Positions 1 through 6,892 of a DNA stretch of 64,000 nt are shown one piece after another; within the stretch, counting starts at the first letter, position 1; each line of letters begins with the position of its first letter. The DNA is from Alkalicella caledoniensis (lineage in GTDB: Bacteria; Bacillota; Proteinivoracia; Proteinivoracales; Proteinivoracaceae). Made by a program: the position numbers and the translations under genes. The stretch is from assembly GCF_014467015.1 (NCBI RefSeq), contig NZ_CP058559.1, positions 2,108,001 through 2,172,000 on the forward strand, given 5' to 3'. A model generated the notes under the pieces. That model was not told where the DNA came from, ran no database searches, and saw only the letters and a list, made by a program, of their open reading frames with translations.

Positions 1-1
1 T

Positions 2-289
2 CAACTTAAAAACAAGGACAAAGCTATGAGAGTTCTTAGGGCTAGGCTTTTGGAAAAATACGAAGAAGAGCAAAGGTCAGAGATGGCAGAAAACAGAAAA
101 AGTCAAGTGGGTACTGGAGACAGAAGTGAGAGAATCAGAACATATAACTTCCCACAAAGTAGGGTGACAGATCATCGCATTGGTTTAACGTTACACAAGT
201 TAGACTATGTCCTAGCAGGTGATTTAGATGAGATTATCGATGCACTAAATACAGCTGACCAAATGGAAAAGCTGAAGAAGGTAGAATAA
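2..289 (+). CDS. prfA: Peptide chain release factor 1, C-terminal part (5' end outside window)
   Basis: This is the C-terminal ~95 residues of class I release factor RF1, which recognises UAA/UAG in the ribosomal A site and triggers peptide release. The frame is open from base 2, before the first ATG at 26, and reads [19 protein letters not shown], typical of the RF1 segment that follows the catalytic GGQ loop. The [14 protein letters not shown] motif further on is also an RF1 hallmark. The GGQ and the codon-reading domain lie upstream of the window. It abuts prmC, which methylates the GGQ glutamine, with no gap; this is the usual functional pair. Confidence 0.95.
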   Translation, partial: QLKNKDKAMRVLRARLLEKYEEEQRSEMAENRKSQVGTGDRSERIRTYNFPQSRVTDHRIGLTLHKLDYVLAGDLDEIIDALNTADQMEKLKKVE

Positions 290-1168
290 ATGTCACAAAC
301 CATTAAAGAAGCCCTAATATGGGCTTCTTCCTATCTAAAAGAGAATAATATTGAAAATCCCTACTTTGAAAGCCAATTGTTACTACGCTATTTGCTAGAC
401 ACTACCTTTGCAAAACTAAAGATATATGAAGACACACATCTAAAATCAGAAGACCTAATTATATATAAAGAGTATGTTGGAAAAAGGGGTAGTGGTTACC
501 CCTTTGCATATATCGTGAAAGAGAAACAATTTATGGGCTTGGATTTTTTTGTTGATGAAAGGGTACTAATCCCAAGGCCAGACACGGAGAATTTAGTCCA
601 ATGGGCTCTAGGATATATAGAAAGAAATGGCTCTGGGGAACTTAAAGTGGTTGATATAGGCACAGGAAGTGGGGCCATATCATTATCCATAGCAAAACTT
701 TCAAAGGCTTATGTTTATGCAGTGGACATTTCCAAGGACAGTTTAGATGTTTGTAGGATTAACAGAACTCGCCTAGATCTAGAACATAAAGTAGAGTTAT
801 TTAATGGCAGTCTGTCATTACCCCTTTTGGAAAAAAACATAAAAGTTGATCTCGTGCTGGCTAATTTGCCATATATCCCAGAGAAACAATTTTCGACATT
901 ACAAAAAGAAGTAAAAGAGCATGAACCCTATGGAGCCCTCATAGGTGGGTATACAGGGCTTGAGATATATGAGGAGCTACTAACACAAATAGCAGGAGTA
1001 CTTAACCCAGGTGGGGCAATGGCCATAGAAATTGCATACCATCAAGGTCAAGAGGCTACGGCACTACTAAAGGATAGTGGTTTTGAAGAAGTTTATATTG
1101 TAAAAGACCTATCGGGACACGACCGAGTTGTGATAGGTGAAAATTACGCCGAAAAAAAACACCTATAG
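290..1168 (+). CDS. prmC: Release factor glutamine N5-methyltransferase PrmC (HemK)
   Basis: PrmC methylates the glutamine of the GGQ motif in release factors, using S-adenosylmethionine. The 292-residue protein has the N-terminal helical RF-binding domain (about 1-80), the SAM-binding motif DIGTGSGAI at 122-130, and the RPDTE segment around residue 96. The normally invariant NPPY substrate-glutamine motif reads NLPY at 192-195. I see no frame disruption, so the protein is probably active, but the proline-to-leucine change is notable. The ATG directly follows the prfA stop, so the two genes are co-transcribed. The stop codon lies inside a terminator hairpin. Confidence 0.93.
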   Translation: MSQTIKEALIWASSYLKENNIENPYFESQLLLRYLLDTTFAKLKIYEDTHLKSEDLIIYKEYVGKRGSGYPFAYIVKEKQFMGLDFFVDERVLIPRPDTENLVQWALGYIERNGSGELKVVDIGTGSGAISLSIAKLSKAYVYAVDISKDSLDVCRINRTRLDLEHKVELFNGSLSLPLLEKNIKVDLVLANLPYIPEKQFSTLQKEVKEHEPYGALIGGYTGLEIYEELLTQIAGVLNPGGAMAIEIAYHQGQEATALLKDSGFEEVYIVKDLSGHDRVVIGENYAEKKHL

Positions 1169-1177
1169 GGTGTTTTT
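1155..1177 (+). terminator. Rho-independent terminator of prfA-prmC
   Basis: The arms AAACACC and GGTGTTT flank a short loop and are followed by a run of T. The prmC stop codon sits in the loop. This separates prfA-prmC from the sigG promoter downstream. Confidence 0.8.
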
Positions 1178-1239
1178 TGTATTCGTATAAAAATATTGCC
1201 TTAAAAATTGAAAAAAAAATAATAATATCTAAAAAATAT

Positions 1240-1270
1240 GTATAGAACACCTTATATTCTGTCAATAATG
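1240..1270 (+). promoter_or_regulatory. Candidate sigma-F-type promoter for sigG-spoIIR
   Basis: GTATA at 1240-1244 fits the forespore -35 consensus GYWTA. After exactly 16 bp comes GTCAATAATG at 1261-1270, matching nine of ten positions of the sigma-F -10 consensus GGNRANAHTR. It lies 39 bp before the sigG start. Known biology (sigG and spoIIR are early-forespore genes under sigma-F in Bacillus) agrees. The call is inferred from sequence only. Confidence 0.6.
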
Positions 1271-1308
1271 TAGTTTAGCAAGAAATGGAATATGAGGGGG
1301 AACTTAAA

Positions 1309-2085
1309 TTGATTATAAATCAAAAAGTAACTGTAAGCGGTGTAGATACATATAACCTGCCTGTGATATCTGTTAAAAAAATGGACGAACTTTTTAAGAA
1401 GAAGCTACAAGGTGATATGGCAGCTAGGGAAACCATAGTAAATGGGAATTTAAGGCTGGTACTTAGTGTACTTAAACAATTTAAAAATCGTGGTGAAAAT
1501 ATAGACGATCTTTTCCAAATAGGTTGTATAGGACTATTAAAAGCAGTGGATAATTTTAATCCTAACTTAGGTGTAAGGTTTTCCACATATGCAGTCCCTA
1601 TGATAATGGGTGAAATCAGAAGATATCTTAGAGATAATAATACTATAAGAGTAAGTAGGTCTGTTAGAAGGATAGCCCATAAAGCATTGCAAAAAAGAGA
1701 AAACCTTGCAAAGGAGTTAGGTAGAGAGCCAACTATGAAAGAAATAGCAGCAGCTCTAGAATTACCAGAAGAAGAGATCGTTTTTGCCTTAGACGCAAAC
1801 TACGAACCAATGTCTTTGAACGAACCTGTTTTTAGCGATAATCAAGACCCAATATTTATAGAAGAGCAAGTTAGGGATAATGAAACAGATGAAAGCTGGC
1901 TGCAAAAAATCCTTTTAAAACAAGCATTAGATAAGCTTTCCAGTAGAGAAAAAGAGATATTGTCAAAGAGATTTTTCTCTGGAAAAACACAAGTAGAGGT
2001 AGCTAAGGAGATAGGAATCTCACAAGCTCAGGTATCGAGATTAGAAAAAGTTGCGTTAGATTTTATAAAAAGTTATATAAGGTAG
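1309..2085 (+). CDS. sigG: RNA polymerase sporulation sigma factor SigG
   Basis: SigG is the late forespore sigma factor. The N-terminus contains VSGVDTYNLPV, the GVDT-x-LPV stretch that distinguishes SigG from SigF. Region 2 carries NGNLRLVLSV and DLFQIGCIGLLKAVDNF, with FSTYAVPMIMGEIRRYLRD following. Region 4 ends in the helix-turn-helix segment around TQVEVAKEIGISQAQVSR. A strong ribosome site (GAGGGGG, 1294-1300) sits 8 bases before TTG 1309. The in-frame ATG at 1285 has no such site, so I chose TTG, giving 258 residues, the usual SigG length. It is unusual that sigG lies between prmC and spoIIR rather than next to spoIIGA-sigE. It shares a transcript with spoIIR (9-bp gap). Confidence 0.93.
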   Translation: MIINQKVTVSGVDTYNLPVISVKKMDELFKKKLQGDMAARETIVNGNLRLVLSVLKQFKNRGENIDDLFQIGCIGLLKAVDNFNPNLGVRFSTYAVPMIMGEIRRYLRDNNTIRVSRSVRRIAHKALQKRENLAKELGREPTMKEIAAALELPEEEIVFALDANYEPMSLNEPVFSDNQDPIFIEEQVRDNETDESWLQKILLKQALDKLSSREKEILSKRFFSGKTQVEVAKEIGISQAQVSRLEKVALDFIKSYIR

Positions 2086-2094
2086 GGGATAAAA

Positions 2095-2667
2095 ATGGGG
2101 AAAATAAAAATATTAGCTTTTTTAATTACACTTAGTTTACTGACATTTTTTTCAAGGAGTGTTCAAAGTCAAGAAATATTAAGAATACATATTATAGCCA
2201 ACAGTAATAGCCCTCAGGACCAATTTGTAAAATATCAAGTTAGAGATGAAATAATGAATAATTTTAGAGAGGAACTTTCTAAATTAAAAAGCCAGAGGGA
2301 CCTAAATGAATTCATAAGTGAAAACCTAGATGAAATGGTAGATATATCTATAACTGTTCTTAGTGAAAGTGGGTATAAATATTCAGCTAAAGCCGAAGTT
2401 GGAGACTTTGATTTTCCCACAAGGATGTATATGGAAACTGTTTACCCAAGTGGAACATATAAGGCAGTAAGGGTTGTGTTAGGTGAAGGTGCAGGTGATA
2501 ACTGGTGGTGTGTGATGTTCCCTCCCCTGTGTTTTGTGGGAGAAGTAAAAGAAAATAGCGAAAATATAGAAAGTGGTTCCATGGCACAGGAGTTAGATGT
2601 AGAATATGATTTTATTATAGTTAAATGGGTAAAAGGAGTTGTAAGCTTTTTAAGTAATATTTTTTAA
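2095..2667 (+). CDS. spoIIR: Stage II sporulation protein R (SpoIIR)
   Basis: SpoIIR is the secreted forespore signal that makes SpoIIGA cleave pro-sigma-E in the mother cell. The 190-residue protein has an N-terminal hydrophobic segment (about residues 5-22, signal peptide or anchor), the conserved LRIHIIANSNSPQDQ motif, and the family signature GDNWWCVMFPPLCFV. It starts at ATG 2095 behind GGTAGGGG. It follows sigG by 9 bp, so it should be expressed with sigG from the sigma-F-type promoter. Its own terminator has been split by the adjacent insertion sequence. Confidence 0.93.
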   Translation: MGKIKILAFLITLSLLTFFSRSVQSQEILRIHIIANSNSPQDQFVKYQVRDEIMNNFREELSKLKSQRDLNEFISENLDEMVDISITVLSESGYKYSAKAEVGDFDFPTRMYMETVYPSGTYKAVRVVLGEGAGDNWWCVMFPPLCFVGEVKENSENIESGSMAQELDVEYDFIIVKWVKGVVSFLSNIF

Positions 2668-2677
2668 AAAGGCGATA
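2666..2677 (+). terminator. Left arm of the spoIIR terminator, split by an IS
   Basis: AAAAAGGCGATA here pairs (one bulged G) with TATCGCTTTTT at 4590-4600 on the far side of the IS. Removing the IS and one 3-bp target duplication restores a hairpin with a GAGA tetraloop followed by T residues. In the present genome the arms are about 1.9 kb apart. Confidence 0.75.
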
Positions 2678-2680
2678 GAG
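2678..2680. repeat. Target-site duplication, left copy (GAG)
   Basis: GAG here equals GAG at 4586-4588 directly after the other IS end. A 3-bp duplication is typical for IS150-type IS3-family elements. Confidence 0.65.
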
Positions 2681-2706
2681 TGAACATGCCCCTGTCAAGT
2701 AGACAG
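2681..2706. repeat. IS terminal inverted repeat, orfB-side end
   Basis: Starts TGAACATGCCCC and ends TAGACAG. It matches the opposite terminus read in reverse at the outermost TGA, a CCC block and the inner GTAGACAG, with a diverged centre. Confidence 0.65.
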
Positions 2707-2822
2707 TAGAAAAAACAAAAAATACTATGCCGTCAATCATTAATTTGATTGGCGTTATTTTTTTGAAGGTTTTATTTATTTTACCCGCATTTATTCCACG
2801 GTCCTGTTGACATGGGGGCCCC

Positions 2823-2909
2823 TGTACCCTCTGGACTCCCATTCTTGGGCGGAAGTTGATACTTGACAAATATTTGGCTTCCGCCACACACATTTTACCA
2901 GAGGGTACA
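2823..2909. other. Nested stem-loop in the non-coding end of the IS
   Basis: TGTACCCTCTGG (2823-2834) pairs perfectly with CCAGAGGGTACA (2898-2909). Inside, GGCGGAAG (2848-2855) pairs with CTTCCGCC (2878-2885). The stretch codes for nothing recognisable and lies between orfB and the IS end. It could be an RNA structure, a terminator-like block to read-through, or a protein-binding site. Confidence 0.5.
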
Positions 2910-2942
2910 CCCCATATAAACAGGCTTTCGCGGCATAAAAGC

Positions 2943-3863
2943 TTATGCTACCTTACTTAAAAGGTGTTGCCTATACTCCATTGGAGTCATACATTCAAGC
3001 CTCTTCTGATAACGATGATTATTGTAATACTCTATGTATTCAATGACAGCAGATTCCAATTCCTGATATGAGCTGAATTTGTTGAGATAGTACATTTCTG
3101 ACTTAAGGGTACCAAAAAATGCCTCCATAGGGCCGTTATCTATACAACGGGAGATTCTAGACATACTCTGTGTCATACCCGCATTATCCAACTTGTTTTT
3201 GAACATTTTTGAGGTGTATTGAAATCCCCTATCACTGTGGAAAATTGGCTTTGCATCAGGGTGCTGCTCATGGGCAATGTCAAACGTTCTAAATACCAGT
3301 GCATTGTTATTTGAATGACCCAAGACAAAGGACACTATGCTCTTATCTCCGAGGTCAAGTATGGCACTTAGATAGGCTTTTCCACTGATTCCATATTTCA
3401 TCTCTGTTACATCAGTAAGCCATTTCTCCCCAAATCCATTTGCATTAAAGTTCCTGCTTAGTACGTTTTTTGCAGTTATTTCTGGTGTGGATTTGATGTA
3501 GTTCTTTCTCTTTCTACGGCATACAGATTTTAAACCTAGTATTTTCATCAGTCTGTAGATTCTCTTATGGTTTACATGGAATTCTTGCTCTCTGTTTAAC
3601 TTGATTGTCATCTGACGATACCCAAGTATACCGCCTCTCTCTTCATATGCATCTCTGATTAATGGTATTAAAGTTTTGTTAAATTGTTCATTAGTACTTG
3701 CTTCTCTGTTTAACCATTTGTAATATGAGGAACGTTGAACCTTCGCAAAAACACAGAGTTTTGTGATTGAATAACCTTTAGTCTTTTTAAGTTCCTGTAT
3801 CGTAAGATAGATCGTCTCATATCTTACTTGGCTTAAAACCGCCCCCTTTCTATTTCTTTCAAC
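2943..3863 (-). CDS. IS3-family transposase OrfB (DDE integrase domain), made by -1 frameshift
   Basis: This is the catalytic half of the IS transposase. The frame is open from the slippery site at 3863-3869 to the TAA at 2943-2945, but no ATG, GTG or TTG with a ribosome site opens its N-terminal part. The first ATG, at 3611, would cut off about 80 residues, including an upstream helical segment with GGILGYRQ. The DDE residues are visible in order: the D of WLTDVTEM, the D of IFHSDRGFQY, and the E of DNGPMEAFFGTLKSE. Translation as an OrfAB fusion, as in other IS3-family elements, is the best explanation. Confidence 0.85.
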   Translation of the reverse strand, partial: VERNRKGAVLSQVRYETIYLTIQELKKTKGYSITKLCVFAKVQRSSYYKWLNREASTNEQFNKTLIPLIRDAYEERGGILGYRQMTIKLNREQEFHVNHKRIYRLMKILGLKSVCRRKRKNYIKSTPEITAKNVLSRNFNANGFGEKWLTDVTEMKYGISGKAYLSAILDLGDKSIVSFVLGHSNNNALVFRTFDIAHEQHPDAKPIFHSDRGFQYTSKMFKNKLDNAGMTQSMSRISRCIDNGPMEAFFGTLKSEMYYLNKFSSYQELESAVIEYIEYYNNHRYQKRLECMTPMEYRQHLLSKVA

Positions 3864-4516
3864 TTTTTTAAAAAATCTATCTCCATTTGCTTCTGGCGAA
3901 TTTCAGCTTCAAGTAGTTTGTTTTGGGCTTTAAGTTTGTCCATTTCAGACATGTCATCTTCTGACTTTCTTTTGCCTCGCTTGTCTTGAAGGGCTTCTAT
4001 ACCTTTTTTTAGGTATTTATTAGTCCATGAATTAACCTGCTGGTAAGATACATTAAACTTCTGTGCTGTTTCAACATAGTTGCATTTATTCTCAATACAG
4101 TACTTTACTATTTCTACTCTTTCATCAAAATGGGTCTTTCTTCCTTTAGTCATGATAGATACTCCTCCAGTACCAGAAGATTTTAATTTCTCATGACTAT
4201 TATACTTCATAACCCATGTATGAAGTATCCCTGTAGAGCGTATTCCATATTGAAAACATATATCATGCAAAGAACCCTTACCAGAAAGGTATTCCTTTAT
4301 CGCTAATTCCTTTGCATTTGAAGAATGGCTAGTATTCTTTGCACTAGTAGTCAACCCATCAACACCCAACGACATATAATTACTGACCCATCTCCTCATG
4401 GTATCTTTACTGACACCGATTAACTTAGCTGCATGGCTAACTGAATTTTTTCCTTCTATACACATAAGAACATACTCTAACTTTTCTTCTGGTGAGAATT
4501 TACTTTTCCGACCCAT
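3833..4516 (-). CDS. IS3-family OrfA (double helix-turn-helix DNA-binding protein)
   Basis: A 227-residue OrfA with two homologous helix-turn-helix domains. The first is about residues 8-55 (SPEEKLEYVLMCIEG ... GVSKDTMRRW) and the second about 130-175 (HFDERVEIVKYC ... NVSYQQVNSW). A coiled-coil or leucine-zipper tail follows (about 190-222), rich in K, E and L. The double domain is typical of the IS150 group. OrfA binds the IS ends and modulates transposition. Translation starts at ATG 4516 after a GGAGGAG site. Its 3' end contains the slippery heptamer that leads into OrfB. Confidence 0.85.
   Translation of the reverse strand: MGRKSKFSPEEKLEYVLMCIEGKNSVSHAAKLIGVSKDTMRRWVSNYMSLGVDGLTTSAKNTSHSSNAKELAIKEYLSGKGSLHDICFQYGIRSTGILHTWVMKYNSHEKLKSSGTGGVSIMTKGRKTHFDERVEIVKYCIENKCNYVETAQKFNVSYQQVNSWTNKYLKKGIEALQDKRGKRKSEDDMSEMDKLKAQNKLLEAEIRQKQMEIDFLKKLKEIERGRF
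3863..3869 (-). promoter_or_regulatory. Programmed -1 ribosomal frameshift site (A AAA AAG)
   Basis: On the minus strand the orfA codons TTA AAA AAG contain the canonical heptamer A AAA AAG. A one-base backward slip leads straight into the orfB frame (GTT GAA AGA ...) with no stop before the DDE domain. OrfA itself ends 10 codons later at TAA 3833-3835. Confidence 0.75.
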
Positions 4517-4559
4517 AAAAAATACTCCTCCTTGTTGTAAACAGTTTTTATTATTTTAA

Positions 4560-4585
4560 CTGTCTACCACAAGGGGAGCATATCA
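4560..4585. repeat. IS terminal inverted repeat, orfA-side end
   Basis: Read on the minus strand this end begins TGATATGCTCCCC and continues to GTAGACAG, pairing with 2681-2706. The GAG target duplication follows at 4586-4588. Confidence 0.65.
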
Positions 4586-4600
4586 GAGATATCGCTTTTT
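4586..4600 (+). terminator. Right arm of the split spoIIR terminator
   Basis: GAG (the second target copy) is followed by ATATCGCTTTTT. TATCGCTTTTT pairs with the arm at 2666-2677. The sigma-A promoter of the isc operon begins 5 bp further on. Confidence 0.7.
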
Positions 4601-4604
4601 CCTT

Positions 4605-4633
4605 TTGACTTTTCAAGATAAATGGTTTATAAT
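4605..4633 (+). promoter_or_regulatory. Sigma-A promoter of the isc operon
   Basis: TTGACT (4605-4610), 17 bp, TATAAT (4628-4633). This is a near-perfect housekeeping promoter. The predicted start near 4640 falls inside the operator-like sequence. Confidence 0.85.
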
Positions 4634-4658
4634 AAACTCGACTAAATAACTCGGATAT
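4634..4658 (+). promoter_or_regulatory. IscR-type operator overlapping the isc promoter
   Basis: The 25 bp from AAACTCGACT to CTCGGATAT match the Escherichia coli type-1 IscR consensus (ATASYYGACTRWWWYAGTCRRSTAT) at about 21 positions by eye. It overlaps the end of the -10 box and the transcription start, ideal for repression by the Rrf2 regulator encoded next. A third CCGAGT half-site lies at about 4677-4682. The similarity is seen in the sequence; the regulation is inferred. Confidence 0.65.
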
Positions 4659-4709
4659 ATTTTTTTATTTATAAAGCCGAGTGAATTAGTAGGGATAAGG
4701 AGGGTTTAT

Positions 4710-5129
4710 ATGAAACTTTCTACAAAAGGTGAGTATGGAGTGAGGGCTTTAGCAGTATTAGCTCATTGCTATGACGAAGGACCTATTCCCTTAAGAGTAA
4801 TAGCTAGTAAAGAACATTTGTCTGAAACTTACTTAGAGCAGCTTTTTAGGGATCTGAAGAAAGCTGGGTTAATAGATAGTACTAGAGGACCAAAGGGTGG
4901 TTATGTTCTAGCCAAAGAACCGAAAAAGATAACTGTAGGGGATGCTGTTAGAGCACTGGAAGGTCCATTAGGCCCAGTTGATTGTGTTTTGGAAAACAAG
5001 ACTACACAAGAGTGTTGTACCAAAGAAGGTAGTTGCATAACAAGGTTTGTTTGGGCTAAATTAAGGGATAGTATGGCTAAAGTTTTAGACGATATAACTT
5101 TTGAAGATATTGTAAAAGATATTAAATAG
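4710..5129 (+). CDS. iscR: Rrf2-family, IscR-like iron-sulfur cluster regulator
   Basis: A 139-residue winged-helix Rrf2 regulator starting MKLSTKGEYGVRAL. The recognition helix is in LSETYLEQLFRDLKKAGL and the wing in RGPKGGY (59-65). Cysteines at 92, 102, 103 and 109 form the expected cluster-ligand region; IscR uses 92, 98 and 104, so the spacing differs. It is the first gene of an operon with iscS and iscU, so a sensor of Fe-S status controlling its own operon is the natural role. CymR-like cysteine regulators lack this Cys cluster, which favours IscR. ATG follows AAGGAGGG. Confidence 0.85.
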   Translation: MKLSTKGEYGVRALAVLAHCYDEGPIPLRVIASKEHLSETYLEQLFRDLKKAGLIDSTRGPKGGYVLAKEPKKITVGDAVRALEGPLGPVDCVLENKTTQECCTKEGSCITRFVWAKLRDSMAKVLDDITFEDIVKDIK

Positions 5130-5160
5130 ATAAAATTTTAAAAAGGAGAGTGCTTTAAAG

Positions 5161-6360
5161 ATGAGAAGGATTTACTTAGATCACGCTGCCACCACACCTA
5201 TTAGTCCAAAGGTGTTAGAAGCTATGTTGCCATTTTATAACGAATTATTCGGTAATCCATCTAGTATACACGGATTTGGTAGAGAAGTTGCGATACATGT
5301 TGATAAAGCTAGAGAAAAAGTAGCTAAAGCCATAGGGGCAGCATCTCCACAAGAAATATATTTCACTTCAGGGGGTACGGAAGCTGACAACCTAGCTATT
5401 TTTGGTGTGATTGAAGCATTGCAAAATAAAGGAAAACATATTATTACTTCAGCCATCGAACACCATGCTGTATTAGATACTTGTGAAGCCCTTGAAAAGA
5501 AAGGCTTTGAAGTTACAAAGCTGCCTGTTGATGAAAACGGGGTAATTGACTTAGAAGTACTGAAAAAATCCATTAAAGATGATACAATACTAATTACCTT
5601 AATGCATGCAAACAATGAAGTTGGTACTATTCAACCTATAGAGGAAGTAGTCAAAATAGCTAAGGAAAAAGGAGTTTATGTGCACACAGACTCAGTTCAA
5701 ACCTTAGGTAGCATACCTGTAAATGTCCAAGAGCTAGGTGTAGATTTGCTCTCCATTTCTGCACATAAAATTTACGGACCAAAGGGAGTAGGAGCCTTAT
5801 ACGTAAAAAAGGGTACTAAACTTAAAAGCCTTGTTTTTGGTGGAGGGCAAGAGAGAAAAATTAGACCAGGGACAGAAAATGTAGCAGGAATTATCGGTTT
5901 TGGTGAAGCAGCTGAAATTGCCACTTTATCTCTCGCTGACAATGAAAGAATTTCTAAACTTAGAGATAAACTCATAGAGGGACTTTTAAAAATAGAAGAC
6001 GTCAAATTAAACGGGCATCCCATAAACAGACTGCCCGGCAATGTTAATGTTTCTATAGAGTATATAGAGGGTGAAGCCTTGTTACTAAGTCTTGATATGG
6101 AGGGAATTGCAGCATCAAGCGGCTCTGCCTGTACATCTGGGTCCCTTGACCCATCCCATGTTCTTATGTCTATGGGCTTATCCCATCAAACAGCACACGG
6201 ATCATTAAGGTTAACACTTGGTAAAGGTACAACAGAAGAAGATATAGACTACTGTTTGAAAGTTATACCTGAAGTGGTTCATAGACTTAGAAGTATGTCA
6301 CCCCTAGGAAAAAATATCATGACAGAGAGGAGTGAATGTCCATGTACTCAGAAAAAGTAA
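5161..6360 (+). CDS. iscS: Cysteine desulfurase IscS/NifS
   Basis: A PLP-dependent enzyme that takes sulfur from cysteine (and often selenium from selenocysteine) as a protein-bound persulfide. The 399 residues start MRRIYLDHAATTP. Key residues are visible: His in SAIEHHAV (about 101-102), the PLP lysine K203 in SAHKIYGPKG, and the mobile-loop cysteine C324 in SSGSACTSG. It sits 31 bp after iscR. Its last 19 bases overlap iscU, pointing to translational coupling with the scaffold partner. It may also feed selenium to the YedE/TusA/DUF3343 set and the Sec-containing glycine reductase. Confidence 0.95.
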   Translation: MRRIYLDHAATTPISPKVLEAMLPFYNELFGNPSSIHGFGREVAIHVDKAREKVAKAIGAASPQEIYFTSGGTEADNLAIFGVIEALQNKGKHIITSAIEHHAVLDTCEALEKKGFEVTKLPVDENGVIDLEVLKKSIKDDTILITLMHANNEVGTIQPIEEVVKIAKEKGVYVHTDSVQTLGSIPVNVQELGVDLLSISAHKIYGPKGVGALYVKKGTKLKSLVFGGGQERKIRPGTENVAGIIGFGEAAEIATLSLADNERISKLRDKLIEGLLKIEDVKLNGHPINRLPGNVNVSIEYIEGEALLLSLDMEGIAASSGSACTSGSLDPSHVLMSMGLSHQTAHGSLRLTLGKGTTEEDIDYCLKVIPEVVHRLRSMSPLGKNIMTERSECPCTQKK

Positions 6361-6713
6361 TGGATCATTTCAAAAACCCAAGGAACGTTGGGGAACTGGA
6401 AAAAGCAGACGGTGTAGGTGAAGTTGGTAATATTAAATGTGGGGACATTATGCGAATTTACCTTCAAGTAGAAGAAGGTATAATCAAAGACATTAAGTTT
6501 CGCACTTTCGGTTGTGGTGCTGCAATTGCCACAAGTAGCGCTGTAACTGAAATGGCTAAGGGTAAAACTTTAGATGAAGCTCTGAAACTCACAAACCAAA
6601 TGGTAGCAGAAGAACTAGGTGGCCTTCCGCCATTAAAAATGCACTGCTCAAACCTTGCAGCTGATGCCCTAAAAGCTGCAATCGAAGATTATAAAAAAAG
6701 TAACAACCTATAA
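6342..6713 (+). CDS. iscU: Fe-S cluster assembly scaffold IscU
   Basis: The scaffold on which IscS-derived sulfur and iron form clusters. The 123-residue protein begins MYSEKVMDHFKNPRNVG and holds the three ligand cysteines: C33 in IKCGDIM (with D35), C58 in FGCGAAIA and C102 in MHCSNLA. Two ATGs are possible. GGAG lies 9 bases before the one at 6342 but only 3 before that at 6336, so 6342 was chosen. The gene overlaps the end of iscS and is the last of the operon. The usual neighbours hscBA, fdx or mnmA are absent. Confidence 0.93.
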   Translation: MYSEKVMDHFKNPRNVGELEKADGVGEVGNIKCGDIMRIYLQVEEGIIKDIKFRTFGCGAAIATSSAVTEMAKGKTLDEALKLTNQMVAEELGGLPPLKMHCSNLAADALKAAIEDYKKSNNL

Positions 6714-6720
6714 GATCAAA

Positions 6721-6749
6721 GAGCCGATAATAATATCGGCTCTTTTTTT
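6721..6749 (+). terminator. Terminator of the isc operon
   Basis: GAGCCGATA and TATCGGCTC form a perfect 9-bp stem with loop ATAA, followed by seven T. Confidence 0.92.
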
Positions 6750-6892
6750 ATATATGAATATCAACAATTCTACTTTGCGACATTCAACTGTAGTTTTACA
6801 ATATAAGCAAATTTTATAGTATATATAAAGGAATCGTGGGGGAAGGGTTAGAATATAAATATTGTGAATAAATTAACAAGGAGGGTCTGCAA

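Larger units (their letters stand above)
2681..4585 (-). mobile_element. IS3-family insertion sequence (IS150-like group), complete
   Basis: A 1905-bp element bounded by imperfect inverted repeats that begin TGA and share a TAGACAG block. It is flanked by GAG direct repeats and carries orfA (two helix-turn-helix domains) and orfB (DDE integrase) on the minus strand. The two are joined by a -1 frameshift site. It is longer than the usual 1.3-1.6 kb because orfA is long and about 260 bp of non-coding DNA lie beyond orfB. Both reading frames look intact, so it could be active. It sits in the loop of the spoIIR terminator, so it disrupts no coding gene. Confidence 0.88.

Noticed and set aside
2621-2893. 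90-codon minus-strand frame across the spoIIR end and IS left end
   Set aside because: It spans the IS boundary, so it cannot be an ancestral gene, and shows no domain.
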